DNA of 6,729 nt from an uncultured Hymenobacter sp. (lineage in GTDB: Bacteria > Bacteroidota > Bacteroidia > Cytophagales > Hymenobacteraceae), in NCBI GenBank assembly GCA_937871705.1, contig CALMOO010000469.1:1-6729 (forward strand). Direction: 5' to 3'. Made by a program: the position numbers and the translations under genes. Below are positions 6,181 through 6,729 of the stretch, piece after piece; the first letter of the stretch is position 1, and each line of letters begins with the position of its first letter. The notes under the pieces were generated by a model that did not search any database, was not told the origin of the DNA, and saw only the letters and a program-made list of their open reading frames with translations.

Positions 6181-6729
6181 TCAGAATTTAAAGTTATACG
6201 TGACGGTGGGAATGGGCTGACCAAAGATGGAAAGCTGGTAGCCGTTCACTACCCCATTCTGCGACTTGAAGTAGACCGAGTACGGGTTGCGGCGGCCGGT
6301 CAGGTTATACACCGACACCGTCCAGGAGCTGTGGGCCAGTTTCTTGGCCTTGTGGCCGCCCTCGATGTTCAGGCCAAAATCGACCCGGTAGTAGTCGGGA
6401 ATGCGGTAGGCGTTGCGGTCGGAGTAGAGAATGCGAGGCGCACCCCCAGCATCGTAGAGCGCCAGCGGCAGCGTGATGGGCCGGCCCGTGCTGTAGTTGA
6501 AATTGAGCGAGCTGCTGAAGCGCCGGCTAAAGCGGTAGTTGCCCACTAGGCTCACGTCGTGGGGCTTGTCGAGGTTGCTGGGGTACCAGCTGCCGCCGTT
6601 TATTTGCTCGGCGGTGGGGCTGGCCAGCACGCGCACCAACGAGCGGGAATACGTGTAGTTCAGCCAGCCATTGAGCTTACCCGTCGATTTACGGATGGAG
6701 ACTTCTACCCCGTAGGCCTTGCCCTGGGC
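6181..6729 (-). CDS. TonB-dependent receptor, C-terminal 182 residues (N-terminus outside the window)
   Basis: The frame is open from the right edge to the TGA at 6181-6183, giving the end of an outer-membrane beta-barrel. Numbering from the first visible residue, AYGVEVSIRKSTGKLNGWLN (5-24) followed by YTYSRS is the usual strand pair of SusC/RagA-like and CarboxypepD-reg-like receptors. WYPSNLDKPHDVSLVGNY (48-65), STGRPITLP (80-88), RIPDYYRVDFGLN (109-121) and WTVSVYNLTGRRNPYSVYF (136-154) are the successive late-barrel motifs. The protein ends in TYNFKF; the terminal Phe is the normal signal for barrel assembly by BAM. The plug, TonB box and any N-terminal extension lie beyond the window, so substrate and subtype cannot be read. 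It is the upstream member of the operon; the promoter must be off the right edge. No in-frame start in the visible part is meaningful. Confidence 0.9.
   Translation of the reverse strand, partial: AQGKAYGVEVSIRKSTGKLNGWLNYTYSRSLVRVLASPTAEQINGGSWYPSNLDKPHDVSLVGNYRFSRRFSSSLNFNYSTGRPITLPLALYDAGGAPRILYSDRNAYRIPDYYRVDFGLNIEGGHKAKKLAHSSWTVSVYNLTGRRNPYSVYFKSQNGVVNGYQLSIFGQPIPTVTYNFKF

Noticed and set aside
1..6729. tRNA, rRNA, CRISPR array, riboswitch, toxin-antitoxin or phage-defence genes
   Set aside because: Nothing resembling direct-repeat arrays, cloverleaf ends, or nuclease, toxin or defence-protein motifs was found on either strand.

Overview
The window looks like a chromosomal segment of a GC-rich member of Bacteroidota, most likely the Hymenobacter/Cytophagales group. 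This rests on protein families: a SusC/RagA-type TonB-dependent receptor, a DUF4249 lipoprotein, an MG2/plug-type exported protein and a DUF1080 protein are characteristic of that phylum. The high GC content, the lack of Shine-Dalgarno sequences before the starts and the frequent GGGTAG/CTACCC hexamer fit too. The genus is an inference.

Layout. (1) Positions 1-1144, minus strand: the N-terminal 381 residues of an exported protein with two DUF1080 (3-keto-disaccharide hydrolase type) domains, cut by the left edge. (2) Positions 1145-1297: a 153-bp divergent intergenic region with a weak Bacteroidota-like promoter for the left gene, a small palindrome, and near-mirror-image pyrimidine-rich leaders just before the two start codons. 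(3) Positions 1298-2398, plus strand: an exported Gfo/Idh/MocA-family oxidoreductase. (4) Positions 2399-2581: a convergent intergenic region with a decayed piece of what looks like an IS481-type transposase, including a hairpin. (5) Positions 2582-6729, minus strand: a tightly packed operon read right to left. It holds the C-terminal 182 residues of a TonB-dependent receptor, a DUF4249 lipoprotein, and an 808-aa exported protein that combines MG2-like domains, a carboxypeptidase-regulatory-like domain and a receptor-plug-like domain. The last junction is an ATGA overlap.

How the genes may work together. The divergent DUF1080/oxidoreductase pair fits a 3-keto-sugar route, in which an oxidoreductase makes or reduces a keto-sugar and a DUF1080 protein cleaves the keto-glycoside; both products appear exported. 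The minus-strand operon is an envelope cassette: an outer-membrane TonB-dependent transporter, a surface or periplasmic lipoprotein in the place where SusD would sit in a Sus system, and a macroglobulin/plug hybrid of unknown role. Nothing in the sequence shows that the two modules share a substrate. No tRNA, rRNA, CRISPR array or intact mobile element was seen, and no gap between genes exceeds 183 bp.
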